Below are positions 1 through 11,089 of a DNA stretch of 64,000 nt, piece by piece (positions within the stretch are counted from its first letter, which is position 1; each line of letters starts with the position of its first letter). The DNA lies in contig NC_092317.1 of assembly GCF_036785885.1 (NCBI RefSeq), forward strand, positions 9,240,501-9,304,500. The letters are read 5' to 3'. The notes under the pieces are model-generated. The model was not told where the DNA came from, did no database searches, and saw only the letters and a list, made by a program, of their open reading frames with translations. Position numbers and translations under genes: made by a program. Origin of the DNA: Coffea arabica (lineage: Eukaryota > Streptophyta > Magnoliopsida > Gentianales > Rubiaceae).

Positions 1-572
1 ACAGATGCGTAAAATGGGTATATTTGTTATTGGGAGGTATTTTCACGTGAGATTGAAACAGAAGATGAGGAAACGGTAAGAGTTGAAATTGAGAGAAAAA
101 AAAAACAAATGATTTTGTGGTCTTGATTTTCTATAATGTATTTAAGAGTGAGACCACAATTTATACAAGGATTGAAAAATGTAGGAAAAAGTTGAATGGA
201 TTTTCCATAGTGCCTTAGCAGTTATTTCGTAGTAGGAAAATAAAAAAAGAATTAAAATATGATGTTTATGAAGGAAAAATCGAAACATAATTAAAAGTAA
301 GATAGAAAGTGGAACAGAAAATGAGACAGAAAATTTGGGTGCATTACATGATTGAGGAACAGCAATAAAGTCAAGCAAATGACAATAATGGTTTGAAGTT
401 TTATCATCAGTAACTCGATCTTGAAAAATGACCGGTCAAAGGAGAAAAGAAAAGAAATCCGAAAAGAAAAGAAAAAGAAATTGAAAGAAAGAACAACATT
501 TTTTAATTCTATCTCCATAATTCATTGTGGAATATAATCAAAAACAAATTCAAAAATGAATTTTCAATTGTC
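1..572. other. AT-rich intergenic DNA, no gene seen
   Basis: AT-rich sequence with short A/G-rich tracts. The open frames here are short, hydrophobic by composition and lack family motifs, so I do not call a gene. Confidence 0.6.
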
Positions 573-690
573 GAAGAGGCCTTAATTTAGTAGTCAAAGT
601 TGAGACCTTAAAATTTAAAGATTTTGGGTTCAAATCCATCTTTCTTCTCCCTGTTTCTTAAATCACTACTAGAAAAAAAAATTTTAAAAA
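573..690 (+). mobile_element. tRNA-derived SINE-like element with 7-bp target duplication
   Basis: A short element with a pol III B-box-like motif GGTTCAAATCC at 627-637 and an A-box-like stretch near 586-598. It ends in an A-rich tail at about 672-690. The 7-mer AATTGTC occurs immediately before it (566-572) and immediately after it (691-697), as expected of a target-site duplication. A related degenerate copy lies at about 3795-3930 and ends in the same way (CTACT followed by A-run). Family name not known to me. Confidence 0.55.
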
Positions 691-697
691 AATTGTC

Positions 698-2524
698 AAT
701 TATTGTGAACCTAAAATAGTGTAGTACAGAGATCTACTAAGAAAGTTGATTAGAGAATAACAAGAAATGTGAACCAAATTTTGTGTTCCAAATGAGAAAT
801 GACCCAAGATTTTGTCAAAGGATATAGCATTCAATTGAATTAATATTAAACCAATTATAAGACCTATAACAGTATCCTCTCTCAATTTGACTTGAGATAA
901 AAAAAAAAAAAAGAGGTTGTAATGACAAACCACACATATTTATTGAATTAATATTTACTTCTTTTTTTTTCCCTTTGTTTCAGTTAGACTAACTTCGAAT
1001 TGTGGGAAAAGAAATTTAGAATCCGATAGTTGAATTTAAAAGCACAGCTTGTAAACACCCAAGAAATGGCCATTATGACTAAAGACTAAAACAGTGGAGA
1101 GCTTGCTTTGATTCTCATAATTTAGCTTAGTCAAAAGGGCTCAAATATTGTCAAAATCAAATGAGTTTAGGTTGATCTGGTTCTCACAATCCAGCTTAGC
1201 TTAATTTTATTTACAAAGAATGAAGGGCACAAATCTCGTCTTATCTTCTTTATCCTCAAGTGAGAGGTTAATGGGAGGCAAATAGACAATTTCTAACACA
1301 TTGAAAAGGATGCCATAATTCATTACCACAGAAATAGGTGAATGCTCTTGTGATCATGATTCCAAAGTTGCAAAAACATCATTGAGAGGCCAAATTCGAA
1401 AAGATTAATGACTATATTTGCCCCAAAATCATTAAAGCACTTCCTCGTCAGGAATCTTCTTATGGCCCTACTTGGATCTACTTTATTTTTTTTTTTCTTC
1501 CAAAAGCATGTTTCTTGAAAGTACCTAGGACATCAAGAGTGGTGCAACAAGGGGATACATTGCATCATGACCAGGGGAAAATTTGAGACTGAAAACATTT
1601 TTTTTCTTAAGACTCTCTTTTGGGCTAATCCTGTCAAAATTGAACTATGAGATACTCCATAAGGATAAGTCGAGAACATAAGGCACAACATTTTGTAAGA
1701 ATTCAAGGAGTATCTCATACTCTATTAAGTATGAAAACTAAAACCTAACCTTTTCTCCCCTTGCCTTTTTCTCCTTCTCATCCTTCTTTTTTATTTATTT
1801 ATTTGTCCTGTTTGGATTGCAATTTTCTGAAATTTTTGTAAAATATGTACTGTAACGATTTGATATGTGTGAAGTAAAAAGGTAATTGAGAAATGTGTTT
1901 ATGTAAAAAATTTTTGGTTGAGAATGGCTTTCCAAACAAGTTAAAAAAGGGAATTGCCATTGTGGTGTTCCATTGCTTGCATTTCCCATTGGTTGGTTGA
2001 ATGAGGAATAAGATGGAAATTAACCAAAATTTCCATTGTGGTGTTGTGCTGTCAAGATTCTTTTGGTTTCATTAAAGAGCAGCACGGGTGCCGCATTTCT
2101 TGAAATCGTGCAACCATTAACCAGCCAAAGTTACACTCAATCAATTGAAAAACAAACAGCTTTAGAGGTGGCATGGGCAAGTAGAAGAAATATTTCCAAC
2201 TTTGGCATAGCATGAGGGCAACTCTTTGAGATGTCCCATCCAATTCTTAGGCAGATACTTGCCCCTTGTTTTTGTTTACCAGAAACAGCAGTATTCAAGT
2301 ACCTAGAAGAGAAAGATATATGATTTGTAGCCACACAGATCCTTTGTGGATTTCAATTAAAAAAAAAAAAACCAAATTAGAATGTTGTTCAAAATAAATC
2401 ACAATGTCTGTGGCGATCATTGTTCTAAATCTAAATGGATGAATACAAAGTTGTTAAAACACTTTCAAAAATTATGCGTGCACATTTTCGACTTATTGCT
2501 GTAGGTCTTACAAATTAAATTAGA
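698..2524. other. AT-rich intergenic DNA, no gene seen
   Basis: I see no coding potential, tRNA or long repeat. Several T/A homopolymers and short minus-strand open frames are composition artefacts. Confidence 0.6.
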
Positions 2525-2660
2525 GTAAATCTTATATATCCTAACAGTGTATACACTAGCACCGTTTGATTCATGACATGTGTGTGAAAGTTAAATTTTA
2601 TATAGTTATCATTCATCCAATGCTGACAGTGTATACGCTGTCACAGTAGAAAGATTAATC
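2525..2660. mobile_element. Hairpin (foldback) MITE, copy 1
   Basis: The ends are inverted repeats built around the core CAGTGTATACACT on the left (about 2545) and GACAGTGTATACGCTGTCA on the right (about 2623-2641), flanked by AAATCTT and AAGATTAAT. The same design recurs at 4006-4129 and, more diverged, at 22192-22343, so this is a small dispersed family. There is no coding capacity. Superfamily unassigned because I do not see a clear target duplication. Confidence 0.55.
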
Positions 2661-2996
2661 CATTAAATTAATGTGTTATTTTTACACAAATTCCAAATAT
2701 CGCCTTAACAAATGTAATTCGATTGATTAACAAAAAACGTAACTTAATTGATAAAACACTTTACTTGTAATCGACGAATCTCAGTTTCAGGGCCCCACCG
2801 TTGAGTCCCTTCTAAAGGAAAAAGGAAGTGGAAAAAAAAGGCACAACATGTTATGTTATTATATACACGAGGATGTGTTTTTAGACTCAGTCTAAGATCT
2901 TATTGGAATCATTTTTCCTATAGGTTTGGGTCTCCTACCAAGAAGCAACTCAGATGTTTGCATGACATATTAATTACCGATATGCTATTATCTCCT

Positions 2997-3031
<35 letters not shown>

Positions 3032-3794
3032 AGCCCCCCAAAACCTGGCATTATACTTCTGGCATTATACTTTTGGCTGTTGAACAGAAAAGTTTGTAAC
3101 CAATACGCTGTGATCATTTTATTGAGTGGCTTAATAATGATGAATTTTTCTTCCTTTGTCCATCACACTTTGAGTGGATTGGATGGGCCAAAGCCTGATG
3201 CTGCTTCCATATTTCAGTGCTTCGGCTCAGAAGCACACATGGATTCCCGTAAAAGGGGCCAGAACTCGGCCCCAGCAAAAGAATTTTTTTTTTGGTTATT
3301 GTTTTTGTTTTTGTTCTGTAGAAGCAAAGAATTTCTAAAACCTCATATCAAGACGTCATTTAGAGTTTAAAATCTTTTATCCCTTTTAGCGGCTAATTTG
3401 AGCAAATCCTTCAATCGTAAAGAATTTAAATAAAAAAGTTACTAATAGCAGCTTTAATTTGTACAATGTGATTTTTAGTTTGAGCTTGTTGAATATAATT
3501 TGCCAACCACTAATTCTCAAGAGCCAAAAAGAATGATTTTTTTTTTTTATATACTGACAGTGTATGTAAGATTAATCTCAAAATGAAACAATAGTCATGC
3601 TAACAATATTGCGCTTTCTATCATCAATTTTTAATTGCACATTGATATAAGGTATTATAGGTTTTGTCATGCATTTGGTTAGGATTGGAGGCAAATCATA
3701 TTGTTACAATTCAAACTTTTAATGCCGCAATAATTTTGGCTAAAAAGACAAGATTATCGCTCTCAAATTAAAATTGCTATAGCATTTTATTTGA
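2661..3794. other. Intergenic DNA with C-run, no gene seen
   Basis: Contains a 34-base C homopolymer and a tRNA-like remnant near 2740-2815 that is too degenerate to call. A partial hairpin-MITE end (CTGACAGTGTATG) is at about 3553-3566. The 96-codon open frame at 3080-3370 has no recognisable motif. Confidence 0.5.
2998..3031. repeat. Poly-C homopolymer, 34 bases
   Basis: An uninterrupted run of 34 C residues, directly visible. The true length may differ because such runs are hard to sequence and assemble. Confidence 0.9.
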
Positions 3795-3930
3795 TTTGAT
3801 CGAGCAAGTCTTGATTTAGTGATTAAAGTTGAAGTTTCAAGAATTACAGTCTTGGGTTCAAATACCTCTGTTGGTTCAAATACCCCTGCTTCATCCCCAT
3901 TTTTTAGATCCCACCCTTTTCCTACTAAAA
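3795..3930 (+). mobile_element. Degenerate SINE-like fragment related to 573-690
   Basis: Shares with the copy at 573-690 the order: CTTGATTTAGTGATTAAAG A-box-like region, GGTTCAAATACC B-box-like motif (about 3857, repeated 18 bases later), pyrimidine-rich stretch, then CCTACT followed by twelve A residues. No convincing target duplication. Confidence 0.4.
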
Positions 3931-4005
3931 AAAAAAAAGAAAGACTTGAGAAAGGTAAATTCATTCTATTATCAAGAATTGCTGTGTCATCAAATTTTGA
4001 GTTCT

Positions 4006-4129
4006 GGATTAATCTTTCCTACACTGACAGTGTATACACTATCAGCATTAGATGAATGACAACTTTTGCACACATGTCATGAATCCAACGATGATAGTGT
4101 ATACACCGTCAGTGTAGAAAAGATTTACT
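4006..4129. mobile_element. Hairpin (foldback) MITE, copy 2
   Basis: Terminal inverted repeats of about 38 bp: GGATTAATCTTTCCTACACT at the left end and its near-complement AGTGTAGAAAAGATTTACTC at the right end. The inner cores are GACAGTGTATACACTATCA and TGATAGTGTATACACCGTC. Only about 45 bp lies between the arms. Same family as 2525-2660. Confidence 0.65.
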
Positions 4130-4131
4130 CG

Positions 4132-6335
4132 CATCGATTTATCATCCCGACGTGTGGTTGCTACTCCGCAGGCTAACAGATTTTAGCCCCGACACTTCAT
4201 CGGACGGCCCAAAATTGCTATCACAGTACATTATAAGTAGTCCCACAAAATTGCTGGTCGGGCTCAAATTTGATTCCAGAATGCAAATCTTTGCACAAAG
4301 CGTCCGTTGTATATGGCATTAGCCCAAAACTGTTTAACTTTAGGGATAATTTTATAGACCCCCCTGAAGTTTCTGATAGTACCACTGACATCCCCCAAAG
4401 TTCTGAAAATATTCCTGATGTCCTTTTTTTTTTGGGGTAACAATTCTGCCCAAGTCATAATAAGCAACACTAAAAATCTGATTTGAGGAGTGAGAAGATT
4501 GTTTCATTCCACAAATGGCAATAATAATAATAAAAGGTGGGAAACAATGACCAATATTTTGACATAATTTGTAGTTTACCAGGCACCAGACTTATTTTAC
4601 TTTACTTAGGGCAAATATTTGACATGATCAACAAGGAAATTTCCATGATTTAGACCTAAAAGTTCACAACTACTAACCCTCTTTGCTTTCTTGAACTACT
4701 AACCTTCTTTGCAAAGCAAGAATAATATTTTGTTAAAGTCTGACTTCTTCAATCACAACAAGATGCATGTTATTAGCACCATTTTTTGTGATGGAAATTT
4801 TTATTTATCATTACTGAGATATCAAAAATTGTTATTTTTGTTATTGAAGGGTAAGTTTTATATGTCCACATTTTTTTGTAATGCAATCTGTTTTACCCTT
4901 TTAATGTGATATAATTATATATTTTTAATTATGTTTTTCATTGTTCATCCCTTCTAATTTATATTTTCTTTGGATTGATAATATTCTCCTGTTGTCTTGT
5001 GATCAAGGGTTGAACTAATAGGGGGCCAATGAGGGCAGTTGGGTTCCCAAGTATTGAGATTTTTCTTTTTGCTCTTGGGAAATTTTGAGAACTTTCATCT
5101 AAAGTTTTTCTCTTGCCCCTCCTAGATTTTGATAAAGTTTCATTGCCCCCTTTACCTAGCTTTTGCTTTATGAAAACCTCAACCAATTACTCATCTTTAA
5201 GTATTTTCACTTGGGTATTTCATTAATCAATATATAAAGTTCAACTTGCTATTAATTGCATTAGGATTACATATAGACTCGTTAAAACTTTGTCTATTAT
5301 GTTAAGAAAAATTAATTAAAGTTGAATTGCCTTCATCTTTCAATTAATTATTTCATTTTTGATATGCCAAATTAGAAATTGAAGTATTTGGTTTTACATA
5401 TATATGATCCTTTATGTGTGAAGTTGAAAATAATAACTCTTCTTAAATGCATAAAACCAACACATACATCTAATTAGTAACATTATCTGTGTATTTTATA
5501 GTGACATTATGAGATATTATGGTTTTTCAAAATTTGATACTAGAGAATAGTTAAATATAATTTTTTTTCCCTTAAAATTGTAAGAATGAGAAGATAGAGA
5601 AATCAGTCAATAACTAATTCAAATTTCAAATCGGTAATGAATATGCAGCTTCCTTATTGTGTTTCATATAGTTTTTTGTTGTTTTGTTAAATAATATATA
5701 GTGATATAAAAGAAGATATTGATATAGAATTTAATTAAATTAATTAATTTTTTTTTTTACTTTAAGTTGTAATCTGACATCAAGATTAAAATATCTAAGC
5801 TATGCCACTACCTGTGATCATTGCAAATATCAGTCATGGATAATGTAAGGATTTAGTCATCCATCATTAGTTATATAAGATGAGAATGGTGTACATGGAA
5901 GGAAATGAAAGGAAATTCATCATTTCCTTCATCAAATACGTCTTCATACTTTCCCATATTACTACAACTACAAGACGAAGATAAAAAAATGCACAGAGGA
6001 TCAACTGCCCATTGCAGAGCATCTTTGTACACAAAACAAGTGCTAATTGCTAGATGATGCGGTATCTGGCAAAGTTGGTTTTGGTATGGAAGTCTCGTGC
6101 TCTTTAATTGATCAGTTACCAAGCTTGAACTTAATTGCAGAATTCAAACAAAACAACGACAAAGATGGCTTCAAGTTACACAGTTCCACTCAAAGAAACA
6201 AAAAAGATACTTACAGAAATTAGGGGGAAAAGAAAGTTTAAAGCTTCACCTTACAGAATTCCAGCACAAATGAAGAACTAGTAATATACAGAGTTATGTA
6301 AAGTGATTTTTACCTGACTAAATGTGCTAACTTGT
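4132..6335. other. AT-rich intergenic DNA downstream of the kinase gene
   Basis: No gene seen. Around 4343-4430 there is a piece resembling the GGGATAATTTT...CCTCCC termini of the Mutator-type MITE at 11090-14869, apparently a lone end. The last few hundred bases should include the 3' UTR of the minus-strand receptor kinase gene; I could not place a clear AATAAA signal. Confidence 0.5.
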
Positions 6336-9000
6336 TTAATCTCTAGATTCAATGGATATTGCTAATGATCCTCTACTACTTGTGATGGTCTCAAATTCCT
6401 CAGCCATCTCGCGTGGAGCCAGGAAAGGTTTTGGAGGCATAGGCACAAGATCAGCATCTCCTTCAAGCATCTCAACGATTTTGTTCATCGCTGGTCGATC
6501 ATCAGGCTTCATCTGTATGCACCACAAAGCTACCAGAATCATCTTCCTTTCTTCTGCATTGGCAAATGCCATGTCTATGTCCTGTCCTGCCTGTAATCGG
6601 TCATAAGCCCAAGAAGTGAAGTAAATCTGACTAACATGCTCGGCACCTGGATTTCTATTTTCCCTTCTGCTTGCCATTTCCATCAACAACATTCCAAAGC
6701 TATAAACATCAGCCTTGTATGAGACTCCTCCAATGTTCTTGTAGAACAACTCTGGAGCCGTGTACCCCATTGTCCCTCTTGCAGCAGGGAGGGATATGAA
6801 ACTTTCATTGTTGGGATATAATTGAGCAAGCCCGAAATCAGATATCTTGGGATTATAATTCTCATCCAGAAGAATGTTATGGGGTTTGATACCAAAGTGT
6901 AGAATCCTCATGTCGCAGCCTCGATGTAGATAGTGAATCCCACGAGCCACCCCAAGAGCAATCTCAAACACTTTCTCATAGCTCAAGGAAACAGATTGTG
7001 ACTGTCCCTTTGGGAAACTGTACTTGTCAAGAGAGCCATTGGGCATGAACTCATATACTAAAGCTCTTTTTGATCCTTCAGTGCAGAAACCAACAAGCTG
7101 CACCACATTTACATGGTGAATCCTTCCCATAGTAGCAACTTTGCTCACGAATTCTAGCTCACTAGTCGTGGTGTTTTCCATTATCTTCACTGCAACAAAA
7201 GGCCCACTGCGAAGTTTCCCTTTATACACAGATCCACAGCTGCCTTCACCCAGCTTCTCTCTGAAGTTCCCTGTCATTTTCCTGATCTCGCAGTAACTGT
7301 ACTTAATTGGCATGAGGCTAGTTTGACTTTGAAGGAACTCTTCAATGGTTTCATCAGCTGATAAATGTCGTCTTCTCCATTTAAACACCACTAATACTGC
7401 TAAGCACGTAATTCCACATACAAATCTTAGTCCAAGTAGGGATCCTGCAGAGATAATATAGTGAGAAGACTTGGAGTTGGAGTGAAATAGGCTATAGCAA
7501 GGGATCAAGTTTTTACCTACAGAAATGAGCGCATAAAGTCCAATTATGGTACCCCAATACTCGAGTGTACCTGCATTTCTCAACGAAATAATGAGGTCAG
7601 AATCTTTAATTAATCATGTGATCTACCAAAGGAATTGCAGAACTTTAGCTTTCACACTGAAATTGCAATAGTTAAGGCAAAACATAAATTTTAGTCAGTC
7701 TATGGTAACTCTTTGAGCACATTCCAGTATTTGAATTCAACTAATCTATTGCCATGTTCTATATTAGGCATGCCTTTTTCAGTCAGCTTCTCTTAGCATC
7801 CAATGTCTAATCTGTTGCATATGTTCTGAATCGAAATGTGGATTACTGCTCATTGATCTAGACTGAAATGGACATCAGACTCTCAAACAACTCTAAGAGT
7901 ACTTAATCAATACCCAATCCTCCTTGAAGCATCACTAGAGTTCACCAAACCAAGATCAGTTTGCAAAAACGACTCAGACGAAGTAGAGTGCGATTAGTAG
8001 TCCAAAAAATACTAATGCTCAAGCTTTTCTAGCTATTCAAGTTGCTTGAGCTCGGTGAGCGCCAACTAGACCTCAATTTTTGACAGACAAGCCTGCAATT
8101 AGCTCAATCCTTTGCATATTTAGTCAAAAGCATTATAAACCTACTCAGATCATAAGGAAACCAATTAAGAAAGAGGGAAATATTCCAATGGTACTTACAG
8201 CGTAATGGAAGTTCAGAAAGTGGTTCGTTTTCATAGCAATAATGGCGACAAGTAACAGTGTTATTTTCGACACTGCAGAAACCATGATGATCGGCTTCAC
8301 ATTCTTGACATAACACCCTGAACCACGAGAGCTCAAATCCATAAGCCAACAACTCATGAACACTCGCCAAAGAAGTTGTAATATGAATATCCTTCATGGG
8401 CCCGAACTTTGAGACCTTGGTGGACATCTCAACCCCACAAGACTCCTCCAAATCCGATATTCTGAAATCTTCCCCAACAGCAATGTATCTATGGACCCTG
8501 GAAGAGTTGGAAAATGCAGAACTACTCCCATTTCTGCAGAAAGTATTTTCCATATATCGCGAAGCATTTACAGGTTTTAAGCAGTTGATGTATACTACTG
8601 GGATGTTGTAATCATAGAGTTTGTCGTATACAGAAATTGGAAGATCGAGGTAATCAAAAGATGAATAAGTTGGGAAAGAGCAGGAATCGTTGTTGTCTAC
8701 ACCGGGGTCAACTGCTCGAATCGTGAAGTTTTCGTAAGTGATGGCCTGGACATGGAACTTCTTGGAATTTAAGGTTAGAATGGTGCGATTGTTTTGGCAG
8801 TCGAGTTCGTAGCTCGGGTCACCACAGTTCTTGGGATCGCCTTTTAGACGAAAAGGGTAAGATATATTATGGAGATTCCCACAGGAAGATGGAATGCAAG
8901 AATCAGGACTATGAATACTGCTCTGGGCTCTGGAGCTGCTGCTTTGAACTACGAGGCAAAACAATAGTAGAAGAGAGATACAGAAGCTTTGCTTTGACAT
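6336..9000 (-). CDS. LRK10L: LRK10-like receptor kinase with altered catalytic loop (candidate pseudokinase)
   Basis: Three minus-strand exons: 9000-8199, 7570-7517 and 7444-6336. Introns 8198-7571 and 7516-7445 have GT-AG ends (GTAAGTAC/TGCAG and GTAAAA/TGCAG) and the phases close, giving 654 residues. The ATG at 9000 is chosen because the in-frame codon 18 bases upstream is TTG. Order: signal peptide (about 1-29), Cys-rich GUB_WAK ectodomain with its C-terminal cysteine cluster (to about 267), membrane span (about 274-306), basic WKRRR-like stop-transfer, then kinase. The kinase has glycine loop [15 protein letters not shown] lysine, SDFG and a GYTAPE-type activation segment. Family members read HFDIKPHN in the catalytic loop; here residue 470 is Gly (GGT at 6893-6891), removing the catalytic base. 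Otherwise full length with no stops. Known family role: plasma-membrane receptors in defence or stress signalling. Ligand unknown. It may signal as a pseudokinase or be newly inactive. Confidence 0.88.
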
Positions 9001-9942
9001 ATCTTGAAGGGCTACCAATGGACTGTAGAGTATAGTCAGAAATGGAGGGAGGAAGTTTTGATCTGGAAATTGTTTTATGGAGCTCTATGAAAATTTCAGG
9101 TATAATAATTAATACAGTTCAGTTCTGCTAAGCCAGTTCCATTGCTGTTAAGGAGCAATTTGGTCATCATTGACGGCTTGCTTTTCTTGCACAACCTCCG
9201 GGAACTTCCTCGATAGCTATTATTAGTGTTTGAAAATTGATGATTTAGGCGTAAACTGCTGATCCATCGGTCCCCACTTTAATTTTTATCTTTTTTTCTT
9301 GTGTTAAGAAAGAGCATAATTAATGATTACCATAAGATAAGATAATGGTCTCGCTCTTTATTTTCATATTCTTCCTTGATACCTTATATCTCTGACAAAT
9401 CTCCCACGCTCCTAATTTGTCACAAAGATATCTTGCAATATACATAATTAGGGATGCTAATGAGAACCAGCCTTTAAAAGAACCACGCCTAAAGAAGCTT
9501 AGCTCATGCTATATAGAAGTAGTATCTATCATGCATTTTTTTGACATATTTAACTGGCATATACGTAAATAAACTGTGTATTTTTTTTTTTTTTGTCAAA
9601 TGATAAACTGTGTATTTGTATGGTGGTTTATCTGCCAAATTTTATTTAACTACGTCATAAACGCGTTTTTCAATAATCTTTTATTTTTTCAATCATTTTT
9701 TAAAATCTCACGTGTATTATATAAAAAAAATGCTATAGTATTTTTTCAAAATATTATTCTAAATAATCTCCTATCCAAACACACTCAATACTTCACATTG
9801 CTATGTTTCCATTAAGAATTTGTTAGCTATTATTATCAAAATTTTCTTTCAGAACCATCTAAGATGATGAATGAAAGAAAAAGTTGAAGAGTCCTCATAA
9901 ATAAGTCCTTATTGACCATTTAGATACTCTTCACGTGCCATT
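9001..9942. other. Upstream region of the minus-strand kinase gene
   Basis: Should contain the promoter and 5' UTR of the kinase gene. An AT-rich block at about 9098-9116 could act as a TATA region on the minus strand, but I cannot fix a start site. Poly-T at 9580-9594. No gene seen. Confidence 0.4.
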
Positions 9943-9951
9943 GTTAAAAGC

Positions 9952-10992
9952 GTAGTTGTTAGGATCGTGATTCGGATTGTAGGATCGTATAATCCTATGA
10001 TACAGATTAAGGTTAATGATCCAGATCGTAAATAGGATTGAAATTTGGCTTTAAATTAGTAAGATTGATAGGATCGCGGTTCAGATCGTATGATTGTATG
10101 TTTTTACAATTCTACTATTTTCAAAAAATTAGGTAACGACCATATCTTTGTGTAGAAAACTCGAAATTGAGTGCTGTTTGTTGCGTTGTAAACTATATTA
10201 AAAGGGCTTTAAATCCATGTAAATAACCCACTCCTATTCCAAACTTACAAATTTTGATGAATCCTTAAATTTGACTCATATGTTTCACTAGAGTGAATAG
10301 ATAATGATTTTTGCAATAGGTTATCACTTAAGGCTAGTGTTTGATGTCTTTATCATAATAAATTAATATGGTTTTGAGTCTTTAGGCTATAAATTTGAAC
10401 CCAAAATACATGTTTTTTTGTGCATAAAGTCACTTCTCAAAATTTTTTTAAATTATTTGTCTATTTTATATCGATTTTTGAGTCAATTAAAATATAGTTG
10501 AAACATTTCGCTATATATGTAATATTTAATTATCCTATTATATAAAAAATGATGTAATAATCGATCAATGAATCATAATTAACTAAATGTATGGTGTTTA
10601 ATTGTTTTATTAATCAGATGATTTATACACATATAAAGTCAACTTTTCTATGTATATTGTCCCATAATTGAATTTGTATTTAGAACAAGAAAGAACAAGT
10701 TGTTTAGTTTAATCAAAATACATTTTGAATATATTACAAGTAGTCCCAAATTTTTATGTAATTTTCAAATTGCCTTAAATACTTTATATAGCACAATTTT
10801 AACCCTGGTTGACAATATCATTATATTGATTGCACATGAATTACATTATATGTTACTATATTTGTGAATTTCAAATTTAAAAACTATAAATATGACAATT
10901 TATTACATTTTTGGTCGAATTTATTGGTTCTACGATCTGATCCTACCAACTAAAAATCGATTCTATATAAGATTCCAATTTTGAAAACCTTG
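9952..10992. mobile_element. Non-coding DNA-transposon-like element with 9-bp target duplication
   Basis: The 9-mer GTTAAAAGC occurs at 9943-9951 and again at 10993-11001, bounding 1041 bp of AT-rich, non-coding sequence. Inside each end are related inverted motifs: TAGTTGTTAGGATCG near the left end and GATCCTACCAACTA near the right end. The right side carries about 35 further bases outside the motif, so the inverted ends are imperfect. A 9-bp duplication suits Mutator-like elements, but the terminus TTTTGAAAACCTTG resembles the hAT-type MITE at 50958-51294, so the superfamily is uncertain. Confidence 0.45.
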
Positions 10993-11089
10993 GTTAAAAG
11001 CTAACTTTGTAGACATCAAGTTGCAAGGGTAGCTGTATGCAAGTTGACGAGGTGGATATATAAAATAATAAAAGTGATAATTTCAAAAA

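Noticed and set aside
2740-2815. tRNA-like stretch (TTGATAAAACACTTTACTTGTAATC)
   Set aside because: Resembles tRNA D- and anticodon-arm words, but I cannot pair an acceptor stem or a full T-arm; likely an old SINE or tRNA relic.
3080-3370. 96-codon open frame after the C-run
   Set aside because: No domain, signal or splice support, and it spans low-complexity DNA; probably chance.
8396-8611. Plus-strand open frame within the minus-strand kinase gene
   Set aside because: Antisense shadow of the GUB_WAK exon with no motifs of its own.
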